NCBI GenBank assembly: GCA_022457065.1
Contig: JAJGBQ010000003.1
Location: 1,364,001-1,428,000 of the forward strand
Length of the DNA stretch: 64,000 bases
Direction: 5' to 3'
DNA from: Curvularia sp. ZM96
Taxonomy: Eukaryota; Ascomycota; Dothideomycetes; Pleosporales; Pleosporaceae
A program made the translations under genes and the position numbers. Below the pieces are notes generated by a model. That model searched no databases. It was not told where the DNA came from and worked only from the letters and a program-made list of their open reading frames with translations. Positions 1 through 10,270 of this stretch are shown here, one piece after another (the first letter of the stretch is position 1; the number at the start of each line of letters is the position of its first letter).

Positions 1-584
1 GCAAATAGCCAACAATCGAGTCCTATCCAACATACTGTTGTATGGATATATCATGCGACAATCACGAATCATGTAGCCATGGCTCCACATTACGTGAGCT
101 CCAAGCTCCCCCATCTAAACCTCCCACTGTCAACAAATCCCCGCGGCCACGCTGGCGCAGCGATAGCCAGGTGATTTGAAGCGGTGATCAGGTGTCCTCG
201 TGTCAAGATCTGGACGAATACCGGACTCAATGATTCGATCACTCGATCGCACTAAGTGTAAAAGCAGCCAAGCGGGCAGAAAAAATGGACTTTCTAGGTG
301 AAGCCGAGATTCACCGCAAAGGTTTACACCTCGGTGGTTACTAGATGAAGCTAGGCTACCGTGGTACGCTGTTACATCTGGAGACGTGGATAACCTTGGA
401 TCACCGTAGAAGCTCCGTTGACACTTGACAGGATGTAGCCCGTTGTTGTTTAAAAGGGTGGTGCTGGCCGCTCTGGATTTGCTAGACTTTGTTGACTTAC
501 CATCTGACGTCAACCATCGCCGCTATCGTCAGCACTCCCTTTCAACACTACTAAGTTATATAAACAAATTTCAAACCCGTCACA
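1..584. other. intergenic, upstream of the reductase gene
   Basis: No gene is supported here. The short open frames lack ATG starts or family features. A TATATAAA string at 557-564 lies only about 20 bp before the ATG of the following gene, so it is more likely leader sequence than a working TATA box. Confidence 0.5.
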
Positions 585-1646
585 ATGGCAGGCCAAGAGA
601 CTCGCCAGTGGATTCTCAGTACCCCTCCCAGTGGTGAACCTGTGCTCGAGGGAGACAATGCGACCTTCAAACTACAAACCACGACACTGCCCGCCCCAGG
701 ACCCGATGAAGTCCTCATCAAGCTTCTCTACTTCTCCAACGACCCCGCTCAGCGCGGCTGGCTCGACCCCACAATCGAGCCCGAGCGTCTATATGTTCCA
801 CCGGTGAAGGTGGGTGAAGTAATGCGCTCCATGGGCATAGGCGAAATCGTAACCTCCAACGCCGCCAACCTAAAGCCCGGCCAACTCGTCATGGGCACCT
901 TCGGCTGGACCGAATACATCGTTCTGCCTGCGAAAGCCGTGCGTCCCGTCAACGCAGACGAAAGTGCAGGAATCCGTCCTACACACTTTGTTGGTGCCCT
1001 CGGCGGCACAGGTCTCACAGCATACTACGGTCTCATTGACATTGCGCGTGCCACGCCTTCCGACACCGTCGTCGTCTCTGGTGCCGCTGGTGCTACGGGT
1101 TCCATGGTCGTACAGCTTGCGAAGAAAGTCGTTGGCTGCAAGCGCGTCATCGGTATCGCGGGCGGACCGCAGAAGTGCGCGTGGGTGGAGAGTCTGGGTG
1201 CGGACGTATGCGTGGACTACAAGAGTCCGTCATTTGAGGAGGATCTCAAGAAAGCGACCGAGGGCTTTGTAGAAGTGTACTTTGACAACGTCGGTGGAGA
1301 TATCCTGTCGCTCATGCTAGGCAGAATGAAGCGGTACGGCCGCATCGCTGCCTGTGGCGCTGTCGCTACCTACAATTCCGTTGGTGAGGCTGGCGTCAAG
1401 AACTGGTTCGAGATTATCAGCAATCGGATTGAGATTAAGGGATTCATTGTGCTGGATGCGGTTGAGAGTGGCAAGGCGGGTGCGTTCGTGCAGGAGCTTG
1501 TCAAGGCGGTTAAGGAGGGCAAGATTCAAATGGGACCCGAGACGGAGACGATAGTGCCGACAAAATTCGAGGATGTGCCTAAGACATGGACATTATTATT
1601 TAAGGGAGGAAACCAGGGTAAGTTGGTTACGCAGTTGCAAGGTTAG
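585..1646 (+). CDS. NAD(P)H-dependent medium-chain reductase (LTB4 12-hydroxydehydrogenase/PTGR family)
   Basis: Intronless gene of 353 aa, the usual length of the prostaglandin reductase / leukotriene B4 dehydrogenase branch of medium-chain dehydrogenases. The N-terminal GroES-like part holds the family signature around NDPAQRGWL (about residues 52-60). The Rossmann part starts near VVVSGAAGATGSMVVQLAKK (about 162-181), with the AGAATGS-type nucleotide loop, followed by a GADVCVDYK motif and FDNVGGDIL. No zinc-binding cysteine pattern is seen, as expected for this zinc-free branch. Such enzymes reduce the C=C bond of alpha,beta-unsaturated ketones or aldehydes using NADPH, probably in the cytosol; the substrate cannot be read from sequence. 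ATG at 585 sits in a good fungal context (CACAATGGC). The convergent neighbour downstream is a Zn2Cys6 regulator, but nothing proves a regulatory link. Confidence 0.9.
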   Translation: MAGQETRQWILSTPPSGEPVLEGDNATFKLQTTTLPAPGPDEVLIKLLYFSNDPAQRGWLDPTIEPERLYVPPVKVGEVMRSMGIGEIVTSNAANLKPGQLVMGTFGWTEYIVLPAKAVRPVNADESAGIRPTHFVGALGGTGLTAYYGLIDIARATPSDTVVVSGAAGATGSMVVQLAKKVVGCKRVIGIAGGPQKCAWVESLGADVCVDYKSPSFEEDLKKATEGFVEVYFDNVGGDILSLMLGRMKRYGRIAACGAVATYNSVGEAGVKNWFEIISNRIEIKGFIVLDAVESGKAGAFVQELVKAVKEGKIQMGPETETIVPTKFEDVPKTWTLLFKGGNQGKLVTQLQG

Positions 1647-2274
1647 AGAAGAGGTGGTTCTTTTGGCTTCTTATTTTGATCTGGATACTTGTATAAACTT
1701 GTAAATACATAATTTTCGTATACCTCGTTTTAACGAATGAAGGGATATAGAAAAGTAATGTCGGGGGTATAGATACAAGATTCCATCTCCTTACTCTCAG
1801 GCTTTGAGAAGCCCAGTTCTGCCTTCTCACGCTCTTGGTCTCTTTCAGTCCCTGTTGTTTGCATGCTCCAAGCAGAAAGGATGCCATGTGGGATTTGAGT
1901 TGCCAACGGTATTGCCGTCGTTGTTTAGGCCAAAATGCCATATGCACATACTCAAATTCTCAGTAGCTCGCTTGTTGCACTGTCGCAACAGTGACATTTG
2001 GAGCTTTTGGACCGAGTGATTGATGCCTTTGGTGCGAAGGGTATCGCGGTTCCATACTCTCGTCGCCATTAGGTTTTTGGTATCCTGTGGCCGATGTCAT
2101 GTGTTGCATAGCAGAACATCGAAGAGTATGTGTAATGACGAGCGCGATACCAACCACAACGTGAGTCTGGTCGCATGACTTCCAGTGAATAAAGATGCAT
2201 CGAGGTGCCTTCTACGCTGGATACGCCTATGGTCTGCATCGTATTGTTGCTATCGCCGCTCCAGTCCATGCACC
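1647..2274. other. intergenic between convergent genes
   Basis: This holds the 3' flanks of the reductase (plus strand) and the Zn2Cys6 factor (minus strand). It is AT-rich just after 1650. No coding or RNA gene is convincing. Confidence 0.5.
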
Positions 2275-3937
2275 TCAAATATACCGTGGGTTATCCTTGA
2301 CAGTATTCTTGACATCTTCCAACGGATTGTCGGGCAAGTCCGTAGCTGCCTGATACAGCTCAGGCACCCTTCCGCGCGTATAGACCTTGCTGCACCACGC
2401 CGCGGCAGCAGTTGCGCCCGTCATTTCGTAGTATTTCCTCGCGACTATGAGAGGGGTCAAGGAACCAAACTTCGCTGCATACCCTGTGTTGGGTCGGTAG
2501 TTGTATGGTATGCCTCGACAGATGGAATCGGCGAAACTTTCTAGCTGTCGACCCCATGTCATGAGCTGCTTGGGTTCGAGTTGCCGGTATTGTCGGAGTA
2601 GCTTGAACGTGTTGCCTTGCATGATTAGCATGCTGCTCCAGTAGATTAGGTAGCAGATGCCGGCGCCGAAGTAGTGGAATTCAAACACGGGATCGAAGAC
2701 TGGGTCGGCGCACATGTCCATGAAGCCGTCCATGGATGCAAGTTCAACCTTATTGTATCGTGGGCCGTGCCTTTCGAAGTTGGAAATCCAATCAAAAGCA
2801 CGACTAGCAACCTTCTGGGAGTCTTCTATTAGGCTGTCGATTTCTTCTTTGGGGCAGTCTGGCCTTTCGAGTTTGTCGGTGCGCTCCAGAAGGCGTGGTA
2901 TCATTACGACAATATCAATTAGTGCCACGTAGGGATCGACCTTGGCCGCCCGGGCTGTCACTGTCATCCACTCGGGAGTGTCCAGCATCGAGGCCTTTCG
3001 TATTAGGAAGCCAATGCTTAACTGGGAGAACTTAGCAAATAGCAAGATGAGGGAGAATGGGTCGTCATACCGAATTGTACCGTATCCCATGGTATATTTG
3101 CATACTCAATCTGCTGGTAAAGGAAGCCGGGCCGCGCTGCTTCAGAAGATGCAAAAGTCCTTGCGTATGGTAGAAGAAGCCATGGCCCCGTGCCACACCA
3201 ACAAACACCTATATGAAACGTCAATAATCGCACTGTTACACAAGAACATCATAACTCTTTACCTCATATAGTGAGAGAAGATATGTAGACAAGAGCGTCT
3301 CGTCTTGGAGGGCTGTCTTTGAATCCTGGATTGCTTGCAGCATCTGACTTAGGGCTGTGCCATAGAGCGACCTGGAGCGATGGATAAGAGGAGAGTCTCT
3401 CTTGTCGACAGCCAGCTGAGCAGCAGACAGCGCGTCAATTGCAGCGTCGAGAACCGGGCTGTTAGCAGGCAGGTTAGGCAAGCCAAGCATTAGAGCTGAA
3501 GGTCCTGGCAAAGCCTGACCTTCAGCCTTGGGAAGGTATAGCGCGATGAAAGTGCCGACATGTTGAATGCGTTCTGCAGCAACCGAGCTGACTTGTTTGG
3601 GTATGTGCGTGCCTATTGGCTCATACCGGACCCCTTCTACGCGGATTGCAACCTGGCCTTGAGATTGCTTGGACTGTTGTGAGCTGGAGGAAGATTCAAT
3701 GGCGTATTTGTAGCGGTTCTCGTCCTCTTTGATTAACGCGGGCTTCTCTCTTCTCGTGTCGAATTCATGGAGGATGAAAGCCTGTGTTGGCCGGTAACCA
3801 GGGCATTTTGTTCCGCGCTTCAAGCAAGTGTTGCATTCCGGGCGGGCTTCATCACAGCGGACCTTTCTTTTTCTGCATTCAAAGCAACCGGTCGATCTTT
3901 TGGGCATGCTGACGGGGTGGAGCGGAATTACCGCCAC
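2275..3937 (-). CDS. Zn2Cys6 fungal transcription factor
   Basis: Three exons (3937-3263, 3208-3071, 3021-2275) joined by introns of 54 and 49 nt, both phase 0, give 519 aa. The binuclear cluster is complete near the N-terminus: Cys18, 21, 28, 35, 38 and 45 in the CX2CX6CX6CX2CX6C spacing, with the basic run RKRKVR between the second and third Cys. An internal Met at residue 11 (MPKRSTG) could be the true start. The rest resembles the fungal-specific regulatory region: LLSLYE runs across the first splice junction into VFVGVARGHG and HTQGLLHLLKQRG, and a later segment DTPEWMTV is typical. It is a nuclear DNA-binding regulator that probably recognises CGG-containing sites. Targets are unknown and no gene cluster around it suggests one. 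A TATA-like CTTATATGG lies about 90 bp upstream on the minus strand. Confidence 0.88.
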
Positions 3938-5425
3938 GCAGGTCTCAGGGACAGAAGGAGAGAAAGGTCGACAATTCCTGGTCCTGATCTGGCTTGGGTA
4001 ATTGTTGAATTAGGGCGGAGGACCATATAAGGGCGTGGGGGCGGATGAGCTCAGGGAGGGAGTGGGGATAGTAGGTAGAGGCCAGCGCCCATTGCAGCCA
4101 CGGCCGCTAGATGTTGGCTATAAGCTAACACGCGTTTCGTGTCCAGCCGCGTCTACCAATGGTCAATCACGGGGTCAGCAGCCGCTTCTAGGCTGTCCCG
4201 CATGCACAAACCTTCGGGGCGTGCTTTAAAACCATGAGGGGTCTGGCCACTAGCCGCTTTGCAATCCTTTCGGCGCAATGGCTGCACCGCCTCATACATG
4301 CTACCGTTCACCTTACGTAGCGTCAGACACGCTCTCGCACGGGCGCAACGACAAAACGGCTCGACCTGATCAAGGTACCTGGACTATGATCCTATGACGA
4401 GCCGGATATTTTTGGAGGGTGCAGCCACGTACATGGATTAGCATTAGGGCTGCATGAGAGGCCATGTAAGTGCTGACATGACGGAAATGATTGCGGCAAT
4501 CGTAGCATAGGACCAAGATGCATTCGTGAACCTTGTTGTGAAACCATGAATCGTAAGTGGCAGGAGGGAATGGAGGAGAAGCACCAGAAGCCGTTAATCC
4601 AGGCTACTGGTACAATCCTTCTCGTCCCGAGCCGCACTGGACATCTCGACCCAGGTTTTGAGATACCATGATCCAGGCCACAGTTGCAAGACCATATATG
4701 CTGACATCAAGCTTCATCCCAGGAGACCCTATACACAATGTGCCTAAGACGTGATACATCCCTATGCGGCCACACGTGGCCATATTCAGCATTTCTATCT
4801 CCCATGTGTAGACAAGATCCGCAAGTCACCTGTTCGCTACTGTATCCATTGCATAACGTTCCGAACGGGCCGTTTTTGACAGATGACGCTTCGATCTAGG
4901 GCGTACTGGCACCAAGCTCTCTGATGATCATCCGCTGCTCAATTCGAAACACTCTGGACCATGTACGGAGTAAGATGGCTAGGACAAGTGTAATTCCCCC
5001 TATCAGCAATTTCACCGCCACAGAGTGGTCTGACATTGCCCAGACAAGCCGGAGCAAAAGACGAGTAGTTCTTGGTAGACAAGGCAAAGGCAGAGGAGAA
5101 AGCTATCATTAGGGTGGGGTGATCGCGATGCTAAGTCTGTCTCTTCGCCATCGCTGTTTCCGCCCCACAATTAAGCCGCTTCCCGTCGTTCATGGAGAAA
5201 ATCTCCTACTATGGTAAGTGTAAAGTTGGAACGAGCAATGACGTCACGTGCTCTGTTGGTTTGCTGCAAATTGGACAAGTCATGATAGCCACTATCCCCT
5301 GAAGGTTAAACTGGCGTTCGCTTCCACTATCAAGTGCCTGCTCGGAAACAATGTACCAGCACGTTTGACGACAGCGCGTGGGCCCCTGAAGACTAAACAA
5401 CAGCCTGTTTAGCCCTTTAGAAACC
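3938..5425. other. gene-poor interval upstream of the transcription factor
   Basis: No intact gene is supported. The only protein-like stretch is the possible P450 N-terminal remnant listed separately at 4896-5040. Two E-boxes (CACGTG near 4773 and 5246) are present, at a rate expected by chance. Confidence 0.45.
4896..5040 (-). pseudogene. possible N-terminal remnant of a P450-like protein
   Basis: On the minus strand an ATG at 5040 opens a frame with a membrane anchor (about 17 hydrophobic residues, KLLIGGITLVLAILL), then a basic stretch and RELGASTP, then TAG at 4898-4896. The same layout occurs at the start of the intact P450 at 55.1-56.7 kb, where the anchor is followed by RIRKLGARAP. 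After the TAG the frame stays open for about 60 codons and includes NGPFG, loosely like the PFG that follows the GC.PP motif in CYP52-type enzymes. One C-to-T change (CAG to TAG) could explain the stop. No heme or ExxR motif follows. It may equally be a chance frame. Confidence 0.25.
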
Positions 5426-6667
5426 CTATGGCTCTTCTTCATGCATGCACCTATATATAATCCCCAGATACATCATCCATATCTCGCTCTCTTGAATCGA
5501 TTTACCTTGAGCATAATCGGGATCCTGCTCTAATTGGTTGAGGATCCCCTTCTTATGCGTCTCTCTTTCCTGGTCGTCTAACCTCTTGTATCTCTCAACC
5601 AGCGCTGGCTCAGGTCGTGGATACATCTCATTCCGTCTGAGAACCTCCTCCTTGTAGCTTGCAGGTACTTCCATATTGCTCCAGTGTCTTGTTCTTGTAG
5701 CATGCACTGCCCATTCTCTACCACTCACAAATTGGGCTTCGCACACAGGATACAGCGATGGACACGAAAACACCTGGCCCTGCTCACCAAAGCAACTTCT
5801 CTCCGTCTCTTGAACAACCAGCACTTTTGCACCACGCTGAATTTGCCACCATTGATTGATACGATATAGTGCCTCAGCGTACTCGCCTGCAGGTCCATGC
5901 CACACTTTAGGTGGGATAAGGATGGTTTGCCGTACCCATGGGGATTCAGTAACTTCCCAGCACCCATCCACCGTGTTAAGACGAGATCGGTTCCTCGTAG
6001 CCAGGTCGAAGCTGTGATCATTTAAAGTCACAATAGACATGTATACATCCACGCCGCTTGGGCAGCCTTCCACCGCTCTTTGGATATCGCTAGGCAATAT
6101 TGACCCAGGTTCTTGCACCTTGTCGTCGGTAATGACCACACGTACTGCACTGGGAAATCGCCGTTGCAGAGTGTCCCAAAATTTAAGTGTCCTGCGGTTT
6201 TGCCCTTGAAAACAGCCTTCACCCTGTTTTTCTTCAACTTCACAAATATCTGAGGCCAGCAAATCTCCAATTCTTTCAAACTTAACATGAACCTGCTGGA
6301 CTTGGCGTATAAATTCTGTTGCATATTCAATTTCTCCTAGAAATCCTCCGTCAAGTAGCCAATTACCATCAACCAGATACCAAGCATCTGGGTTCGACCA
6401 AAAAAGCTTCTTTGCCTCGTTACGAAGCGCAACCGAGGTCTGCATGAGTCGAAAGAGCGTTGCGCTGTCACAGAACCGGAGTATGTGGAATTGTAGCTCA
6501 GTAGGTAGCTGGCTGAATGCTGGGAAATCCCCATGTGCGCAGTGTGGGCCATCGAGCTGGACATGCCGTCCAAACGGAGTCAATATTTCCCCAGGGACGT
6601 TTGCACGAAGGCTCCAGTCAATCGGTCCAGCTTCAGGGCCTGGAGGAAGGAAATGGAGTCCCCCCAT
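5426..6667 (-). CDS. F-box-like protein
   Basis: Single exon, 413 aa, ATG at 6667. An F-box-like motif lies at about residues 48-90: FPAFSQLPTELQFHILRFCD, followed by ATLFRLMQTS and LRNEAKKLFW, which matches the LPxEL...IL pattern that binds Skp1. C-terminal of that comes an aromatic-rich region with ERRFPSAVRVVITDDK-like and WVRQTILIPPKVWHG segments, often seen in fungal F-box proteins of unknown target. If it is a real F-box protein it would act as a substrate receptor in an SCF ubiquitin ligase; the substrate is unknown. No signal peptide or membrane segment is seen. Confidence 0.7.
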   Translation of the reverse strand: MGGLHFLPPGPEAGPIDWSLRANVPGEILTPFGRHVQLDGPHCAHGDFPAFSQLPTELQFHILRFCDSATLFRLMQTSVALRNEAKKLFWSNPDAWYLVDGNWLLDGGFLGEIEYATEFIRQVQQVHVKFERIGDLLASDICEVEEKQGEGCFQGQNRRTLKFWDTLQRRFPSAVRVVITDDKVQEPGSILPSDIQRAVEGCPSGVDVYMSIVTLNDHSFDLATRNRSRLNTVDGCWEVTESPWVRQTILIPPKVWHGPAGEYAEALYRINQWWQIQRGAKVLVVQETERSCFGEQGQVFSCPSLYPVCEAQFVSGREWAVHATRTRHWSNMEVPASYKEEVLRRNEMYPRPEPALVERYKRLDDQERETHKKGILNQLEQDPDYAQGKSIQESEIWMMYLGIIYRCMHEEEP

Positions 6668-7494
6668 TTTAGTTGTATGTAGATAAGTGATTGTGAAAAC
6701 GAAGTTCTGGGCTTCTACGCAAGGTGGTTACTGCACATGTTTGCTAACTTAACTCGGCGTTAGCGCTTGGCTAGCCGCATCCCTGTTATCAATCTCCTAC
6801 GCTCCTAGTGACAATCATTGTACTCAGGCCCCGCTGCCTAAGCGGTTCATCTGAACGGGCAACGCTGTACAAGGAGCATATATTATACATCCTTTGTGCT
6901 GCTTGTGGAGGCATCACGAAGTTCGTCTGACACGAAGCACACCACGCTACTCCTAGGTATATCCTTACATATGTAAGCCAAATTGAGAAAAAACACCAAT
7001 TGCGAACCTCCAATGCCTCCGAAACTTGCATGAACGAGTCATGTCCTGCTTTTTTGAACTTGACATTCTTGATAAAAGGAGACCTTATCCAATGAGAATT
7101 GACATTCTTCTAGGAGTAAAAGACACTCAGTTTTACAAGGCGCTTGGATGTAATCTGCTACGTTACTCAACTCGATCGGCAATCAAACCAAGCTACGGCT
7201 CATGACAGCTTTGTTGAAGTTCCAGCAGACCTTTCTTGGGTCAACGTGTCGCAGTGGAGCACTGCAGCTCCGAAGGATTCGGCGCTTAAAACTCCCCGCA
7301 AAAATGCCTCTCGAGAAGCCGAGGTTCATCCCAGCTCTCCACCACAGTTGTGCCGATAGCGAGCTTCATCATGGTAAGGCCAAGCGTACCGCCTTCCCAT
7401 CTTGACCTAGATCCTCCTACTTGAAGGACTTTCGGTTTTACTGAACTGAACACCTTACTACTTCACTCCCCCATCCAATCCACCCACTACAACA
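6668..7494. other. intergenic between divergent genes
   Basis: This is the shared upstream region of the F-box gene (minus) and the SDR gene (plus). No gene or clear motif was found. A pyrimidine-rich stretch with ACAACAATG context precedes the SDR start. Confidence 0.5.
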
Positions 7495-8475
7495 ATGACC
7501 CACGTCGCCTCCAAAGACGACCTCCGCGTCAGCACCCTCTTCGACTTCCGCTCTCATGTCGTCCTCATAACGGGCGGCGCCACAGGCCTCGGCGAAATGG
7601 CCGCACAAGCCTTTGTCCAAAACGGCGCTCACGTCTTCATTGCCTCACGCAAAGAATCCGAGCTCTCACGCACCACGGCGCGCCTCAATGCCCTCGGCCC
7701 CGGAAAATGCGATTACATTGTCGCCGACCTCAAGGACAAGGCCGGCTGTCTGGCACTCTGCGACGAGGTGAAGAAGCGGACAGATCGCCTGACGGTACTA
7801 ATCAATAACTCGGGCGCCAGCTGGGGCGATGATTATTACAACTTTCCAGAGCATGCCTGGGATAAGTTGTATGCGCTTAATGTCAAGAGCATCTTTTATA
7901 TGACGGTGGGGCTAGAGCCGCTGCTGCTCAAGGGTGCGAATGCGGATACGCCATCAAGGGTCATTAATATCGCTAGTATGGCCGGCATTGTCACCGTTGA
8001 TATGACGACAAGCGAAGATGGCGGGCTGGGTAAACCGGGAACGGGAACTTATTCATGTGAGTTTTGCATTTCTTCTCCTCCTGCTTACGTTTCTTGATGG
8101 CACATTTATATGGGTTTCTGGTATATGTGAGGCTAATGATATGCGTTTGTAGATGGTCCCGCAAAGGCCGCATGCATCCACCTTACCAAGATGCAGGCTT
8201 CGAAACTCGCACCCAAGAATATCATGTGCAACGTCATCTGCCCCGGTGTTTTCCCTTCACGAATGACAAAGTTTGGCCTGGAGAACCACGCCGATTCGTT
8301 GACATCAAGCCAGCCGACAGGCAGGATTGGCAAGCCTAGTGACTTTGGAGGGTTGGTGTTGTTCCTGAGCAGTGCGGGAAGCGCGCACATGACTGGCAAT
8401 GCTATCGAAATTGACGGTGGTGCTGTCTTGACAGGTTTCAAGGGAAAGACTCCAAGTCAGGCGAGTAAGCTATAG
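7495..8475 (+). CDS. short-chain dehydrogenase/reductase (SDR)
   Basis: Two exons (7495-8056 and 8153-8475, intron 96 nt) give 294 aa. It has the classical SDR layout: cofactor loop TGGATGLG at residues 26-33, then NNSGAS (the NNAG-type motif), the catalytic Ser in INIASMAG, and the catalytic Tyr and Lys in SYGPAKAA. The splice junction falls inside the active-site Tyr codon (T|AT), so correct splicing is needed for activity. Next comes NVICPGVFPSRMT, the usual PG motif, and a C-terminal TGNAIEIDGGA. The cofactor is probably NADP(H), since FIASRKESEL after beta-2 carries an Arg. Several fungal homologues are annotated as gluconate 5-dehydrogenase-like or rhamnolipid-type reductases, but the substrate cannot be assigned here. 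Confidence 0.9.
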
Positions 8476-8658
8476 TTTTGGGTAACCTAGAGATTGTTCA
8501 AAAGGCGTTATTGGATTTTTAGTGGTGTTTGAAGTGTTTCTCGAGTTCGCGGATAGTGTTTAAGAAGCTTGCATTTCACTTTCATAACGTTAGACACTCC
8601 CGGACCATCCAATATACCTCATCAACCAATAACAACGTAACACTCTGGGGAAGAGTGT

Positions 8659-10020
8659 CTATAATGGCTCCTCAGTCTTTGCCCTCTTTTCATTTGCACC
8701 GCCATCGTCAACCTCCAATTTTCTCTTGCTACTGCCAGCATCTTTTGGCGCCGATGGTGCTGCAGCAGGTGCCTTTGCTTTCTTCTTGACCATGCCTGAG
8801 ACATCGTTCGCATTCTTGGCTGCTTCGGCAAGCTTTGCTTTCTGGGTCGCTGCATCAGCACCCAACATGCCGCCTAACAAGCCCTGGAAAACAGATGAGT
8901 CGATGCTGTCGAATTGCTGCTTAGTAGGATCCGACTTGAGATCTACGAGACGAGTCTTGAGGTCCTCCAACATGCCCTTTTTGTCAGCGATAATGGCTTG
9001 CTTTTCCTTCTTTTGCTCTGGCTTCAGCTTGTCAGAGTCAAGCGCGACCTCTTCCTTCTTTAATCTTGCTTCCAAGCTCTGGATGGCGAGATCGGTCTGC
9101 TCAGCGGCTTCTTTCCGCAAGTCCCAGTTGACACCCTCCTCATCTACTTTGCCTTGCTCTGTCTCAGCGGGCTCATCTGTCGATTGTCCGGTCTGGTCTT
9201 CGCGAACTTTAGAAACGGATGCGAATTCGAGTGCCAGTGAAAGTGAATAGTGTGCCTCTGTGACGTTTTCGTGTTCGAAAGGATACAACTCCTCTTGTAG
9301 TGCAAGCGACTTCCGAGCGTCTGCCACAGCATCATGGAAGCGCTCGTTTTCAAGTGATATCTCGACGAGGAAACCGTGACAGTCGGCAATCCGCTCCTTG
9401 ATGACACGTTCACGAGGACTCAACTCCGCCTTGCCCTTGCCTTTATCTTCGGATTCACCCTCCTGTAGCGCATGCAGTTGTTTTTCGTAGAGGACGCGGG
9501 CTAGCTCAAAGATCTCGTATGCGTTGCCAAAGTCGTCATCATCCTCTTCCTGCTCGCCGCCCTGCTCTTCGTCGTCTTCTTCTTCCGAATCGGTCCAGTT
9601 CTCGTCACCTGTCAACTGGAAATATGGCTTGTTCTCAATCGATTCCGTCTTCGGTTCGCTCTTCGCGGCGCTTGAACCCTCGCCTGCCTCAGTCTTGGCA
9701 GCCTTCTTCGGCTTTGCCTGCTTGTTCTTCTTCTCTTCTTGTGCGACTTTGTTGCCTAGCACGTCGCTCTTGGCAACTGCGACTTTGTACAGTGCGCGCC
9801 CATAGTAAAAGAGCAGTTCGGCATTCTCTGGCGCCATTTCGCCATTGAGCTCAGCTTGAAGCTCGACAGCGTTTGCATAACTCTCAGCAGCAGCAGGGAA
9901 GTTCTTGGTTGAGTAGTGGATAGAGGCAGCTTGCGATAGCTCTGATAGCTTTTCTTTAGTCCTGGGAATGTCTTCGGTCTCGGTGACGGTCGCAAGCGGT
10001 TCAGTTGCAGGATCAGCCAT
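8659..10020 (-). CDS. HIF1: SHNi-TPR histone chaperone (NASP/Hif1/Sim3 family)
   Basis: Single exon, 453 aa. TPR units start at about residue 25 (LSELSQAASIHYSTKNFPAA) with the SHNi-type motif AELLFYYGRALYKVA. A Lys/Ala-rich linker and a long acidic tract (about residues 145-165, EEEDDEEQ and EEDDDDFG) interrupt the second TPR, as in NASP. The series resumes at AYEIFELARVLYEKQL and ends with AHYSLSLALEFASV. A coiled region and a basic C-terminal tail (KRKLEVDD, EKRAK) follow, the tail probably a nuclear localisation signal. The family binds H3-H4 and hands it to chromatin assembly or the Hat1 complex. It is head to head with DPB2, 250 bp apart, so S-phase co-expression is plausible. Confidence 0.87.
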   Translation of the reverse strand: MADPATEPLATVTETEDIPRTKEKLSELSQAASIHYSTKNFPAAAESYANAVELQAELNGEMAPENAELLFYYGRALYKVAVAKSDVLGNKVAQEEKKNKQAKPKKAAKTEAGEGSSAAKSEPKTESIENKPYFQLTGDENWTDSEEEDDEEQGGEQEEDDDDFGNAYEIFELARVLYEKQLHALQEGESEDKGKGKAELSPRERVIKERIADCHGFLVEISLENERFHDAVADARKSLALQEELYPFEHENVTEAHYSLSLALEFASVSKVREDQTGQSTDEPAETEQGKVDEEGVNWDLRKEAAEQTDLAIQSLEARLKKEEVALDSDKLKPEQKKEKQAIIADKKGMLEDLKTRLVDLKSDPTKQQFDSIDSSVFQGLLGGMLGADAATQKAKLAEAAKNANDVSGMVKKKAKAPAAAPSAPKDAGSSKRKLEVDDGGANEKRAKTEEPL

Positions 10021-10270
10021 TGTGAGTGGATTATAGTAAGCTTGTGATATTTCTGTGGATTATGCGACTGCAGAACTGATAATGCGCAATTACAGTATGA
10101 AGCGCGAAGATGTCGAGTGTTGTGTTTGGGTGTAATGGTCGGCGGTTGCTAGGAAAAGCGGGCTGTTCTTAGCGCGAAAGCGCGACCGCGTCGCGCGTAA
10201 AGTGGAATCGTAGACCGACTACACCAGCGTCCAAATTATACACCATCACCTTTACGACCACCACACAAAT
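10021..10270. promoter_or_regulatory. bidirectional promoter with CGCG boxes (HIF1-like / DPB2)
   Basis: This 250-bp region lies between the ATGs of two S-phase genes. It contains GCGCGAAG at 10102-10109, GCGCGAAA at 10172-10179 (reverse TTTCGCGC, an E2F/SBF-like core), then CGCGACCGCG and TCGCGCG to about 10197. Similar boxes bind MBF/SBF or E2F in other eukaryotes. The regulatory role is inferred. Confidence 0.5.
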
